From: Leptodesmis sichuanensis A121
GTDB taxonomy: Bacteria; Cyanobacteriota; Cyanobacteriia; Leptolyngbyales; Leptolyngbyaceae
Reading direction: 5' to 3'
Assembly (NCBI RefSeq): GCF_021379005.1
Contig: NZ_CP075171.1
Coordinates: 3,534,001 to 3,598,000, forward strand
DNA length: 64,000 bases
The notes under the pieces were generated by a model. It did not search any database. It was not told the DNA's origin and saw nothing but the letters and a program-made list of their open reading frames with translations. Every line of letters starts with the position of its first letter. Position 1 is the stretch's first letter. Position numbers and translations under genes: made by a program. This document shows, in pieces, positions 21,210 to 31,378 of this stretch.

Positions 21210-21284
21210 TTAAATCTGGTTTAAGTCCAGAACCGGAGTTTCTCTGATCGAAAACCGATCGTTCTCTAGCTGGATTTGGTTTAA
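21210..21284. repeat. 75-bp dispersed hairpin repeat, copy 4
   Basis: TTAAATCTGGTTTAAGTCCAG ... GCTGGATTTGGTTTAA, with inner arms GAAAACCGATCGTTCTC. It fills most of the 215-bp gap between the kinase and ureC. Confidence 0.75.
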
Positions 21285-21382
21285 GAGCTTTGTCAGCAAA
21301 GTTTATAAAACTGGACAATCCCAGCAGGGAATTCATTCGATAATGGGGGGCGTTGATTGGTAGGGGTGGGGAATCCAATATT

Positions 21383-23119
<1,737 letters not shown>

Positions 23120-23225
23120 AGAATCAACTCATGCAGCCATTTGACAAAAAATTGTGAGTTGGTTGGTTCAGGAGTTTTTGAGTTCAAGGTGAGTCAGGAG
23201 GAAGGTTTAATAACTGGCTAAACAG

Positions 23226-24035
23226 TCAAGGGTGGATGGGCAAGGGTTTTTGGCTGGGAATGCCAATCGCGCGAGGATAAGTTGGAGGGGTGGCTGCCAC
23301 CTTTCGGAGATACAGACAGGTGCGATCGCTGTGGGAAATCGGGGTGACAAATTGATCCACCTGTTCTACAGTGCCACCTAGCAAGTCTACGGCTTGATCG
23401 AGTTGAGCATTTTCCTCCGGAGTCCACTGGCCGCGATAGAGCACAGCAACCCCTCCGATCTTAAGCAAGGGTAAGGCATACTCTGCACAAACTGGAGCCG
23501 TCGCTACTGCTCGAATCAGGGCCAGATCAAAGGTTTCCCGGTAGGTTAAAGATTGGCCTACTGGTTCTGCTCGTTCAACAAGCGTCTGAACATTGGAGAG
23601 CTTCAGGGCTGCCAGCAGATACTTCAGAAACTCAATTTTCTTGCGAGTCGAATCTAATACAGTGACCGTCCAGGTGGGTTGGGCGATCGCGACGGGAAGC
23701 CCAGGAAATCCGGCTCCAGTGCCAATGTCAATCACCGAGAGATGGGAAGAATTTTGAATTTTGAATTTTGAATTTTGAATTTTGGATCCATCCTCGACTC
23801 CATCAGCATTTTGTAGCCAGGGTTGAATGCCGCGCAGGGAATCCCACAGGTGCTTCTCCCAAAAATCGATGGGGTCGGTGATGCGGGTCAAATTTAACTG
23901 GCGATTCCCTTCCAGAATGCCTGTATAGAGTTGCTGAAACTGGCTTTGCTGACGAGCATCGGGCTGCCAGGATAGGGTACTCAACCAGCGATCGGGACAG
24001 TTGGGCAGATGAGGCGCATCAGCAGGAAGAGTCAT
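23226..24035 (-). CDS. rsmG: 16S rRNA (guanine527-N7)-methyltransferase
   Basis: RsmG/GidB, 269 residues from ATG 24035; longer upstream frames enter the ABC gene and are unlikely. The SAM motif VIDIGTGAGFPGLPVAIA and NLTRITDPIDFWEKHLWDSL are clear. The start overlaps the stop of the upstream ABC ATPase gene in an ATGA. About a dozen residues just before the SAM motif (SKIQNSKFKIQNSS) come from a heptamer tandem repeat (23750-23783) that has entered the reading frame; the insertion is in frame. Confidence 0.94.
   Translation of the reverse strand: MTLPADAPHLPNCPDRWLSTLSWQPDARQQSQFQQLYTGILEGNRQLNLTRITDPIDFWEKHLWDSLRGIQPWLQNADGVEDGSKIQNSKFKIQNSSHLSVIDIGTGAGFPGLPVAIAQPTWTVTVLDSTRKKIEFLKYLLAALKLSNVQTLVERAEPVGQSLTYRETFDLALIRAVATAPVCAEYALPLLKIGGVAVLYRGQWTPEENAQLDQAVDLLGGTVEQVDQFVTPISHSDRTCLYLRKVAATPPTYPRAIGIPSQKPLPIHP
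23750..23783. repeat. AATTTTG heptamer tandem repeat inside rsmG
   Basis: Nearly five copies of a 7-bp unit, of the STRR type frequent in cyanobacterial spacers. A 7-bp unit is not a multiple of three, so a change in copy number would shift the rsmG frame. Confidence 0.85.
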
Positions 24036-24706
24036 GTTGCAATCAGGGGTTGGTTTTTGCTGGCTTTTAAGCGTTCTGGAGAAACGGCAGAGAGTTCGCC
24101 GTGGCTGAGTATCCAGCATTGGTCAGCAATATCCACCAACTCACTCGCATCGTGGGAAACTACCAGCAAACTCCAGTGGGTTTTCAGTTTGGCCAGCAGA
24201 TTTACCAGTTGCCGTCGCATCGACCAATCCAGGCCAGCCGTTGGTTCATCCAGTAACAGCAGATGCGGCTGTCGGATCAGTTGTACGGCCAGAGCCAGTC
24301 GCCGTTGCTGCCCACCACTCAGGGATTGAGGAGATGTACTGAGGGCTAAATGTTCCAGTCCCACTTCAGTAAGAGCTTGTTGGATGCGATCGCGGGTCAG
24401 TTCAGGGTGGCCCAACCGCAACTCTTCCAGAATGGTGCCACCGCAGAAATGCCGTTCGGGAAACTGAAACACCAGCCCACTCAGTTGTTGCAAGTGGAGT
24501 GGGGTCAATTCCTGTTCTCGCCAATAAATATCCCCCTGAGTCTTCTCTGCTAACCCAGCCAGAATTTCTAACAGGGTGCTTTTGCCCGATCCACTGGGGC
24601 CAATGATCAATGTCAGTTGCTTGGGGGCGACCTGTAAATTAATCCCTTTCAGAATTGGGGTGTGGCTGGCAGTGGGGTGATAAGTCAGATTTTTCAGATG
24701 TAGCAT
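24032..24706 (-). CDS. ABC transporter ATP-binding protein (ECF/CbiO-like)
   Basis: 224 residues: Walker A IGPSGSGKST, signature LSGGQQRRLALA, Walker B LLLLDEPTAGLD and the switch histidine in VVSHDASEL. The FQFPERHFCGGTILEEL Q-loop segment is characteristic of the energy-coupling-factor/cobalt-type ATPases that power vitamin or metal uptake. No membrane partner is next to it. It is upstream of and coupled to rsmG. Confidence 0.85.
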   Translation of the reverse strand: MLHLKNLTYHPTASHTPILKGINLQVAPKQLTLIIGPSGSGKSTLLEILAGLAEKTQGDIYWREQELTPLHLQQLSGLVFQFPERHFCGGTILEELRLGHPELTRDRIQQALTEVGLEHLALSTSPQSLSGGQQRRLALAVQLIRQPHLLLLDEPTAGLDWSMRRQLVNLLAKLKTHWSLLVVSHDASELVDIADQCWILSHGELSAVSPERLKASKNQPLIAT

Positions 24707-24911
24707 TCAAAATAATCTCAGAGGAGCGATCGCAGGCAAGCAGAGCAGTCGGAACTCTTGGCCTCTGGAAAGCGTCAGATGCTTTGCCTCCAGCAATATG
24801 TTTTCCCATTATGCCCAACGCCTGCTCGCATGACCATTAGCTGCTGAATCTGGACTGGGCATTGCCAGGAAATCAGCGATAGGATAGAAGCCAATTACCG
24901 GAATACCTGCT

Positions 24912-25859
24912 ATGACTGACTGGTTAACCCCTTCTCAAAAACCTCCTGCCCAAGCCGCTTTCAGGTCGGCTGCCCGGATTGTTAGTGCGGCGATCGTGGC
25001 CTTCGGGTTATGGTCAGGTTCTGTTCTGGCCAAAGATCCCTTTCGCACGACAGATGCAAGGCCAATCAACGAAAATACCCAAAAAGCATTTGAAGCCTTT
25101 TTCAAACAAGGCGATTATAAATCGGCTGCTGATTACCTCAGTAAAGCGGATCCCAATGAACCACTGGCCCTGGCAATGAAAGCCTCCCTGACCTACACCG
25201 ATATGTTGGGGTTAAACAAGGATGAAGCCGACAAACGCTCTACCATGCTGGAACAGTTTCGTTCCTATGCGGCTCAAACTCGCAGTGCGGCAGAAGGGTT
25301 AACCGCCCAAGATCCATTACGGAGCAATTTATATCTGGCCGTCAGTCATTTTTTTGATGGAGTTTATGCCTTTACCAAGGAGGGCACGATTAAAGGAACC
25401 GCTCAGGTATTGGGTGAGTTGCAGCAAATCATGAAATATTTGAATGAGGCTGAGAAGCAATCCCCCAACGATCCAGAACTGAACCTGTTGCGGGGCTTTA
25501 TGGATGTATATGTGGGCTTATATCTGCCCCTGTCTAGCCCCACGAAAGGATTAGAACGCCTGGAGAAGTACGCTACTCCCCGCTATCTGGCAGACCGGGG
25601 ACTGGCGATGGGTTATCTGGAACTGAAACAGTTTGAGAAAGCGGCTGAAGCGGTCGATCGCGCGATCGTCCAGGCTCCTGACAATCCCGAACTCTGGTAT
25701 TTGAAAGCCAGGATTCTCGCCAAGCAAGGTAAGGATCAAGAAAGTGTGACCTACCTGGAAAAAGCGCTGAGCAAACAAGACCAGTTACCCCGCAGCCTGG
25801 TAAAAGAAATCGATCGGACTTTAAGAAAAACGAAAGAGCGCATTACAGGGGCAAAGTGA
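24912..25859 (+). CDS. TPR-containing exported protein (Sll0314-like)
   Basis: 315 residues with an N-terminal hydrophobic export segment (RIVSAAIVAFGLWSGSVLA) followed by DPFRTTDARPINENTQKAFEAFF and helical repeats; the C-terminal TPR (AAEAVDRAIVQAPDNPELWYLKARIL) is clear. Similar proteins are widespread in cyanobacteria without a known role. Its stop codon is immediately followed by the ppsA remnant, with no normal downstream spacer, which suggests that a deletion ended right here. Confidence 0.8.
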   Translation: MTDWLTPSQKPPAQAAFRSAARIVSAAIVAFGLWSGSVLAKDPFRTTDARPINENTQKAFEAFFKQGDYKSAADYLSKADPNEPLALAMKASLTYTDMLGLNKDEADKRSTMLEQFRSYAAQTRSAAEGLTAQDPLRSNLYLAVSHFFDGVYAFTKEGTIKGTAQVLGELQQIMKYLNEAEKQSPNDPELNLLRGFMDVYVGLYLPLSSPTKGLERLEKYATPRYLADRGLAMGYLELKQFEKAAEAVDRAIVQAPDNPELWYLKARILAKQGKDQESVTYLEKALSKQDQLPRSLVKEIDRTLRKTKERITGAK

Positions 25860-26451
25860 AGCACTCTCAGCGATGATGAAATTCTCACCCTGGCGAAGTG
25901 GGCCTGCATCATCGAAGACCACTATTCTGAAGTCCGGGGTGTCTACACGCCGATGAATATTGAGTGGGCGAAAGCGGTTGGTGAGATGATTGGCCAGGGT
26001 AAGGCGCGTGTGATTCTGGATGTTCATAAAATTGATGAATTCCAGGCTGGCGAGGTGCTGGTGACTAACAAGACCGACCCGGATTGGGAACCGATTATGA
26101 AAAAGGCCAGCGCGATCGTCACCAACCAGGGCGGACGCGCCTGCCATGCGGCGATCATTGCCTGGGAGATGGGGATTCCCGCTCACCCTGGGCCTCGATC
26201 GGGATTCGGCTCTGGTGGCCCACATCTTTGACGAACGGAACGAAGGCGTGAAGGAAATGGTACGGCAGGTGATCGCCCGCGCCAAAGCCAAAGGCCGCAA
26301 GGTAGGAATCTGCGGTCAGGCTCCCAGTGATTACCCCGAATTTGCCCGCTTCCTGGTGGAACAAGGCATCGACTCCATCAGCCTCAACCCCGACTCTGTG
26401 TTGAAAACGCTGCTGGATATTGCCAAAACGGAGGAGGCGATCGGACGTTAA
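25860..26451 (+). pseudogene. ppsA: Phosphoenolpyruvate synthase remnant, multiply deleted
   Basis: Three pieces of PPS lie in order: [33 protein letters not shown], then [16 protein letters not shown] through the phospho-histidine loop [21 protein letters not shown], then a C-terminal piece ([15 protein letters not shown] ... GICGQAPSDYPEFARFLVEQGIDSISLNPDSV). Hundreds of residues between them are missing, there is a frame change near 26170-26190, and the 5' two thirds are absent. It is non-functional. It marks the chromosomal edge of the integron. Confidence 0.88.
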
Positions 26452-26484
26452 GCTCGTCTGCTAAATTCAGCACGATAAGTTGAA

Positions 26485-26524
26485 GAGTTTCATGGTCACG
26501 CTTTCCAGGTGTGGCCATGAAACT
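26485..26524. terminator. Strong hairpin at the broken 3' end of intI
   Basis: AGTTTCATGGTCAC / GTGTGGCCATGAAACT arms with a 9-base loop, T-rich on one side. It overlaps the stop of the truncated integrase and may be a terminator or the trace of the deletion. Confidence 0.5.
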
Positions 26525-26783
26525 TTTTATCACGATACAAAAAGATTAAGGCACTGAAGGCTTGATTCTGGGTTGATGCGGCAACCCGTTTGTGAATGGC
26601 AAGGTGCGTCAGAAAAACTGCAATTGCTTCTGCACCCAAATCGCGCGGCGGAGTCATGCTGTGGAAGCGGATAAACTCCTTAATCCAATGGATGTAGCTT
26701 TTTTCGGTTTCGTAGGAATAGTGACGACGGCGAAATTCTTCATGAAGGCGGTCAAACAGCTTCGGCGACGTAGACATTGACAC
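26496..26783 (-). pseudogene. intI: Integron integrase (IntI-type), truncated after ~85 codons
   Basis: The 95-residue product is the N-terminal core-binding domain of an integron tyrosine recombinase: KLFDRLHEEFRRRHYSYETE, the SYIHWIKEFIRFH motif, FLTHLAIHKRVAASTQNQA and SALIFLYR. The tail after FLYR (DKKFHGHTWKA) is unrelated and comes from the hairpin. IntI proteins are about 320-340 residues, so the catalytic domain with the R-H-R-Y residues and the IntI-specific patch is lost. It is on the opposite strand to, and immediately beside, the first cassette: the standard integron arrangement. A generic phage integrase N terminus is the alternative, but the HYS..TE..Y..WI..FI.FH pattern is IntI-like. 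Confidence 0.82.
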
Positions 26784-26799
26784 CCAACCTACGTATCTC

Positions 26800-26821
26800 T
26801 ATGTGTTAGATAATACATAGT
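26800..26821. promoter_or_regulatory. Dyad upstream of intI
   Basis: CTATGT / ACATAG arms separated by GTTAGATAAT, 20-40 bp upstream of the intI start; possible operator or promoter of the integrase gene. Two TAATGTTCC direct repeats follow at about 26863 and 26903. Confidence 0.3.
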
Positions 26822-26937
26822 ACTTCAGGTAAAAAGCTAAAGACATCCGTAAGTTTTCTCGATAATGTTCCATAACAGAGATATCATGCGAAAAAAGTGA
26901 CGGTAATGTTCCCTATTGACTAAGTACACCGAAAAAA

Positions 26938-27000
26938 TTCTGGGTAATGTCTGAATTGGGATGTTACCCAGAAGAAATTCCATATAACAAGTTGTTAGCT
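26938..27000 (+). other. attI-like junction with perfect hairpin
   Basis: A perfect 10-bp inverted repeat (TTCTGGGTAA / TTACCCAGAA, 26938-26973) is followed by ATAACAAGTTGTTAGCT. The last seven bases (26994-27000) are the crossover core of the first cassette; the AACAA..GTTA form resembles the simple site of known attI sequences. Position, orientation and the adjacent intI support attI. TTGACT at 26916 could be the -35 box of a cassette promoter, but no good -10 is seen. Confidence 0.6.
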
Positions 27001-27609
27001 AGCTCCGCCGCCAGACCTTGCACTCGTGCTTCAGCGGGATCGGTCAGCCCGAAACCGCCCAAAAAGTTGTCAGTCGAGGCCGTGGTTTGCGGGTTAGCTG
27101 TGATTGCGAAAGCACCCAGACAATGGTTAGTGAGGGCCATAGCGAGGGGCGATCGGTGATCCCGAAACCGCCCAGGAGATTGGGGGTGAGGCGTGGTTAG
27201 GGGGCGATCAGTGCGTCGCTGAGCTAACAACGCTGTTGCAACGGATTGGTGAGTTCTGGCTGTAGGGGAGCAAGGTTGATCTGCAACCGCTGAACAGCAC
27301 CGTTAGCTAGCTCCGCCGCCAGACCTTGCACTCGTTCTTCAGCGGGATTGGTCAGCCCGAAACCGCTCAGAAGCTTGTCAGTCGAGGCCGTGGTTTGCGG
27401 GTTAGCTGTGATTGCGAAAGCACCCAGACAATGGTTAGTGAGAGCCATAGCGAGGGGCGATCGGTGATCCCGAAACCGCCCAGGAGATTGGGGGTGAGGC
27501 GTGGTTAGGGGGCGATCAGTGCGTCGCTGAGCTAACAACGCTGTTGCAACGGATTGGTGAGTTCTGGCTGTAGGGGAGCAAGGTTGATCTGCAACCGCTG
27601 AACAGCACC
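26994..27609 (+). repeat. Two 308-bp repeat cassettes (A1, A2) with attC
   Basis: A1 26994-27301 with attC 27222-27308; A2 27302-27609 with attC 27530-27616 (its R' is already that of cassette B). Each unit begins GTTAGCTAGCTCCGC and ends ...CGCTGAACAGCACC. No convincing protein is encoded: short open frames on both strands run through the attC and start at TTG. Confidence 0.85.
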
Positions 27610-27650
27610 GTTAGACCGCTGAATTGCTGCTGAATAAATCCTCTCCAGAA

Positions 27651-27668
27651 AGTACCCTCAAGGGTACT
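27651..27668. promoter_or_regulatory. Perfect palindrome in the cassette B leader
   Basis: AGTACCCT-CA-AGGGTACT, 129 bp upstream of the metzincin gene; possible operator for the cassette's own promoter. Confidence 0.4.
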
Positions 27669-27796
27669 GTAAACCCTATTTGCATTTTTCAGAATAGAGA
27701 GAGCTACTTTGCGCGGATCTATACGCCTAATCAAGCGCAAAAGTTTGCTTAGGATGAGACTTGATTTCAGACTCAAGGTTTTAGTGCGGAGGAAAA

Positions 27797-29869
27797 ATGG
27801 CTACTACAATTATCACGTTTGAGGAACCTGATCTTACAGAAGGTTCTGTTTTTAGCATTTCTAAAGATGGTACTACTGTACGATTTCTTCGTCGTGCTGC
27901 TATCTTTCGTCCGACTGTTACTACCCAATCTGGTGCCTATGCATTGCGGAACATCAGTCAAGATCCGTATGACGAAACTGGGTTCCAAAAACCACTCATT
28001 TTTGAATTTGATCGCTTACAGCGTCGGGTTCGCGTACTTGTAGGGCTGAACGACAGAGATTATTCTGGTGAGATTGTTGCTCGTCTCGTAGCCTATGACG
28101 CATTAGGTCAGGAGGTTGGTTCTGATAGCCGTAACCTTGGCAGCGGGCCTACTCCTATCAACATTCCTTTGGAAGTGCGTGCAGCCAGTGATGTTATTCA
28201 ACGAGTACTGCTGGAGTACAACGGCTTAGTACAGGAAGTTCTTGATAATCTGGAATTTGAATCGGATGCTCCAACTCCTATTCCACCTGATACTACTCCA
28301 CCAATTGTAACGATTCAACGACCTACTGAAGGTCAAGTTGTTAATTCTCGAACTGTAACGGTTCAGGGGACAATTGTGGAAACGAATCAGGTGTCATTAG
28401 TCATCAATGGTGTATCTGTTCCTGTACGGCGCAGTGGTGTGAACACCTACGAATTTAACACTGAAGTCACCCTTCCCCCGGATAGCAATGTCATTGAGGC
28501 TATTGCAACAGATGCTGCTGGTAATGTCGGAAGGGATGGCAAGACAGTAGATACTGTGATACCTGCAAGTTTTTCTATTTCAGACATCCGTTTTACTCAA
28601 ACAGGCTTAATGGATACTGCAACTTCTTCGCCAACACGACTTGTTGCTGGAAAGACAAGTTTATTCCGAGTGACGCTACAAGTTCGTACTGCGGATGGAC
28701 GATCAGCCCGGGTAGATAGAGCTGGCATCACCCTTGAACGTGGTGGACGAGTCATCGTAGATTCTCCAGGACAATTACGAATGCGAATGCAAGGTACGGA
28801 TCAAGATTGGTTGGCACCCGCATATGCATCTATTGGTGATGGTCAACAAGTATACTGTTCCATCAGAGGTTTCTGGCTGGAAGCAGGTTATCCCTATCGA
28901 GTTGTTCTACGCTTATTTATTCGTAATCAAGTTGTATTCGAGCAAACCCTTGCTAGCAATTGGGTTTTCCGGCAAATTCGGGGAATCACGATGTTACTTG
29001 TGCCTCAACATAGACCGTTGGAGGCTGGCTTTGTTGCGGCTCTAATGAATGTTTTAAGGCAGACTGCCCGCATGTACCCTGTGCCTGATGACATTGCCAA
29101 CCTAGACAGTGATGAGCGTGGTGGAATTCGCTTTGCTATTCTTCCCCCCACAAGCTATCGCGATCACACTGATCCTGCCGATGCTGACTCTTGGCCAATT
29201 CCCTATGAGCAGGGCTTTCTCCTGCGTGATCATAATGTTGGGACAAATCCTGGTCCAGATAGAACATATGGTACGTCCGATGACCCATTTACCTTCCAGG
29301 CAGGTGAATTCTTACCGTTCAATTTCACATCTGCTGAAGATGCGAATCGCAATGGTGTATTTGATGAAGAGGAATTAGCTCGTGTGCGTCCACCGGGGGG
29401 AGAACACGCAGCAAAACGACGTTACAACAATTGGCATGCATTTGCTCGACAGGAAGTAGAAAGTCGGCGACAAAGTTGGAACCGTGAGCGGATAAACAAT
29501 CGTAGGCAACAATCTAACAGGGCTATTGTCGTTATTACAGGAGGCTCTGTTGATACACAAATGAGAGGTGGCTGGGGAGGTAACGCAGGTAGCGGTGAAT
29601 CAAGCTTTTGGGCTGTTATTGGCACTGGCCAACCCGGCTATATCCCTCATGAAATGGGACATACTTTTGGGTTCGACCATACTGACGGACTAAGCTTTCC
29701 CTGCCCTTTTTCTGGAGAGGTAATCAATCTTTTGACTGGTCGAATTGTTGGCCATCCATTGTCACTTATGTGTAGTGACTTGTACCGCCTTTCAGACGAC
29801 CTTTTTCTAAGACCTGCGGAATATGACATGATGTTCGATCGCCTCGTTACTATGGGAGGACAAGACTGA
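27797..29869 (+). CDS. Metzincin-like zinc protease with Ig-like domain
   Basis: 690 residues; a strong ribosome site (GGAGG) precedes ATG 27797. No signal peptide is visible. After an N-terminal beta-rich region there is a bacterial Ig-like domain around residues 165-260 (PIVTIQRPTEGQVVNSRTV ... EAIATDAAGNVG). A C-terminal catalytic domain carries HEMGHTFGFDH (about residues 618-628), the HExxHxxGxxH zinc site of metzincins, and a plausible Met-turn (PLSLMCSD) about 30 residues later. All three zinc ligands are present, so activity is likely. It is the first gene of cassette B; the next gene starts one base after its stop. Substrate unknown. Confidence 0.82.
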   Translation: MATTIITFEEPDLTEGSVFSISKDGTTVRFLRRAAIFRPTVTTQSGAYALRNISQDPYDETGFQKPLIFEFDRLQRRVRVLVGLNDRDYSGEIVARLVAYDALGQEVGSDSRNLGSGPTPINIPLEVRAASDVIQRVLLEYNGLVQEVLDNLEFESDAPTPIPPDTTPPIVTIQRPTEGQVVNSRTVTVQGTIVETNQVSLVINGVSVPVRRSGVNTYEFNTEVTLPPDSNVIEAIATDAAGNVGRDGKTVDTVIPASFSISDIRFTQTGLMDTATSSPTRLVAGKTSLFRVTLQVRTADGRSARVDRAGITLERGGRVIVDSPGQLRMRMQGTDQDWLAPAYASIGDGQQVYCSIRGFWLEAGYPYRVVLRLFIRNQVVFEQTLASNWVFRQIRGITMLLVPQHRPLEAGFVAALMNVLRQTARMYPVPDDIANLDSDERGGIRFAILPPTSYRDHTDPADADSWPIPYEQGFLLRDHNVGTNPGPDRTYGTSDDPFTFQAGEFLPFNFTSAEDANRNGVFDEEELARVRPPGGEHAAKRRYNNWHAFARQEVESRRQSWNRERINNRRQQSNRAIVVITGGSVDTQMRGGWGGNAGSGESSFWAVIGTGQPGYIPHEMGHTFGFDHTDGLSFPCPFSGEVINLLTGRIVGHPLSLMCSDLYRLSDDLFLRPAEYDMMFDRLVTMGGQD

Positions 29870-30131
29870 GATGGTGAATACAGTTCAGACAATTACTGAT
29901 CAATGCTTTGCAATTATTGGTAGCATTGACAAAAATGGTACTGCTACTATTTTTGAGTCTTTTTTGTTGCCTCAAGGTGGATCCCTTACGGAAGAACCAA
30001 TTGAGCGGAATTACACACTGGCATTTCTTGACAACGCTGGAAACATATTAAGTGACTACTCATTTCTAGTCTCATTTGAGACAGGATGCTTTCCAATATC
30101 TTTATCTCTGGCAACGTTCAGTGTTGTTTGC

Positions 30132-31378
30132 GGCTCTTCCGGATCCGGGGTGAAAATCGTATAATATGATACTTTCAGTCAGGGATTGCGCCAATGGACA
30201 TACATCTTGATAGATTGCTTAACTTCCCTCACGTTACGGTTGAAAGTTGCATTCAAAAAGACAATGAAGTGTACTTAAAGTTGCGCTTGCTCAATCAAGA
30301 ATCTAGCTGTCCACACTGTAAGAAATCAAGTTCAGAGTTGCATCAAAACCGTCCGATTTTGATTCGAGACCTATCGATTTTTGGCCAAGTCACTTATTTG
30401 AAAATTCCTCGTCGTCAGTTTTATTGTCGTGATTGCCAACGTTATTTTACTGAGTCATTGACATTTATGGATGCAGGACGGCAGTACACTCGACGCTATG
30501 AGGAGCATATTTACCAGCAAGTACAACTGTCAAGTATGGAGCAAGTGGGTCGCGTAGAAGGATTAAGCTTTGAGCGCATTGAAGGGATTTTCAAGCATCA
30601 GTATGCACAGAAAAAAACACGGGATGGGCAGGAGTCAAACGCATTGGGATTGATGAAATCAGCAAGCGGAAAGGGCATCAAAACTTCGCCACCGTTATCG
30701 GCGACGTTGAGGCCGGGAAATTGATTGAAGTGATTGACAGTCACCAACAGGAAGACATTATTGAAATCCTGAAGCAGCAGCCCATAGAGGTGCGTGCAAA
30801 AGTTGAAGAGGTGAGCGTGGATATGTGGGGAGGATTCCCAAAGGTAGTCAAGAAAGTGTTTCCCAATGCCGTGGTAGTGATTGACCGCTTTCATGTCATG
30901 AAATTAGTCAATGAGGAGTTAAATAAAATTCGTAGACAATCGGGTGTATCAGACCGAGGTAGCAAATTCATTTTGCTCAAGAATGGCAAGGATTTAACAG
31001 CAGAAGAAAAGACAAAGTTAGAAGAGATTCTGAAACGGTCAAAGCGATTAGGAAAAGCCTATGAGTGGAAAGAAGAGTTTCGCGCGATTTATGAACAACC
31101 ATTAACCGTTGAGGAAGGCAAGCGTCAGATCCAAGGGTGGCTCGATCAAGCGCGAGTCGTCTATAGTGAAGCAAGCACAACGATTCGTAACCATTTAGAT
31201 GGGATTAGCAACTACTTTCGGAATCGCACAACGAGTGGCGCAATGGAGGGAATCAACAACCGAATTAAATTGATTAAACGGCAAGCTTATGGCTTTGTCA
31301 ATTTCAACAATTTTCGAGAAAGACTATTAGCCTGCTTCTCTGATTAAATAAAGTTATCACAGTACTAACGGGAGAACC
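30132..31378 (+). mobile_element. ISL3-family element, copy 1 (1247 bp)
   Basis: Ends GGCTCTTCCG and, inverted, GGTTCTCCCG; flanked by the exact 8-bp duplication TTGTTTGC (30124-30131 and 31379-31386). Eight-base duplications are normal for ISL3. Confidence 0.95.
30194..31347 (+). CDS. ISL3 transposase, made by -1 frameshift
   Basis: DDE transposase in two frames. Frame one (30194-30724) carries the zinc ribbon (CPHCKK ... CRDCQRYF) and the HTH region. The catalytic part continues in the -1 frame as GVKRIGIDEISKRKGHQNFA, DMWGGFPKVVKKVFPNAVVV, DRFHVMKLVNEEL and the terminal GAMEGINNRIKLIKRQAYGF. A slip within the run of seven A at 30610-30616 would join them into about 384 residues. All four copies keep the same arrangement, so it is probably a working programmed frameshift or transcriptional slippage site, not decay. 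Confidence 0.85.

Noticed and set aside
26916-26960. Cassette promoter Pc with TTGACT as -35
   Set aside because: No acceptable -10 box at 16-19 bp; kept only as a remark under the attI-like feature.
27018-27200. A 60-residue plus-strand frame in the same cassettes
   Set aside because: Non-ATG start and lost in the second allele type of the unit; no sign of selection on the protein.
27224-27538. A 104-residue minus-strand frame repeated in each 308-bp cassette
   Set aside because: It starts at TTG, runs through the attC stem, has no ribosome site and exists in every copy simply because the copies are near-identical. The 24-bp insertion keeps the frame, so I leave a small chance, but not enough to list it as a gene.
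30721-31347. The second ISL3 frame as an independent gene starting at TTG
   Set aside because: Conserved transposase sequence (GVKRIGIDEISKRKG) lies upstream of that TTG in the same frame, so the frames are joined earlier by a shift.
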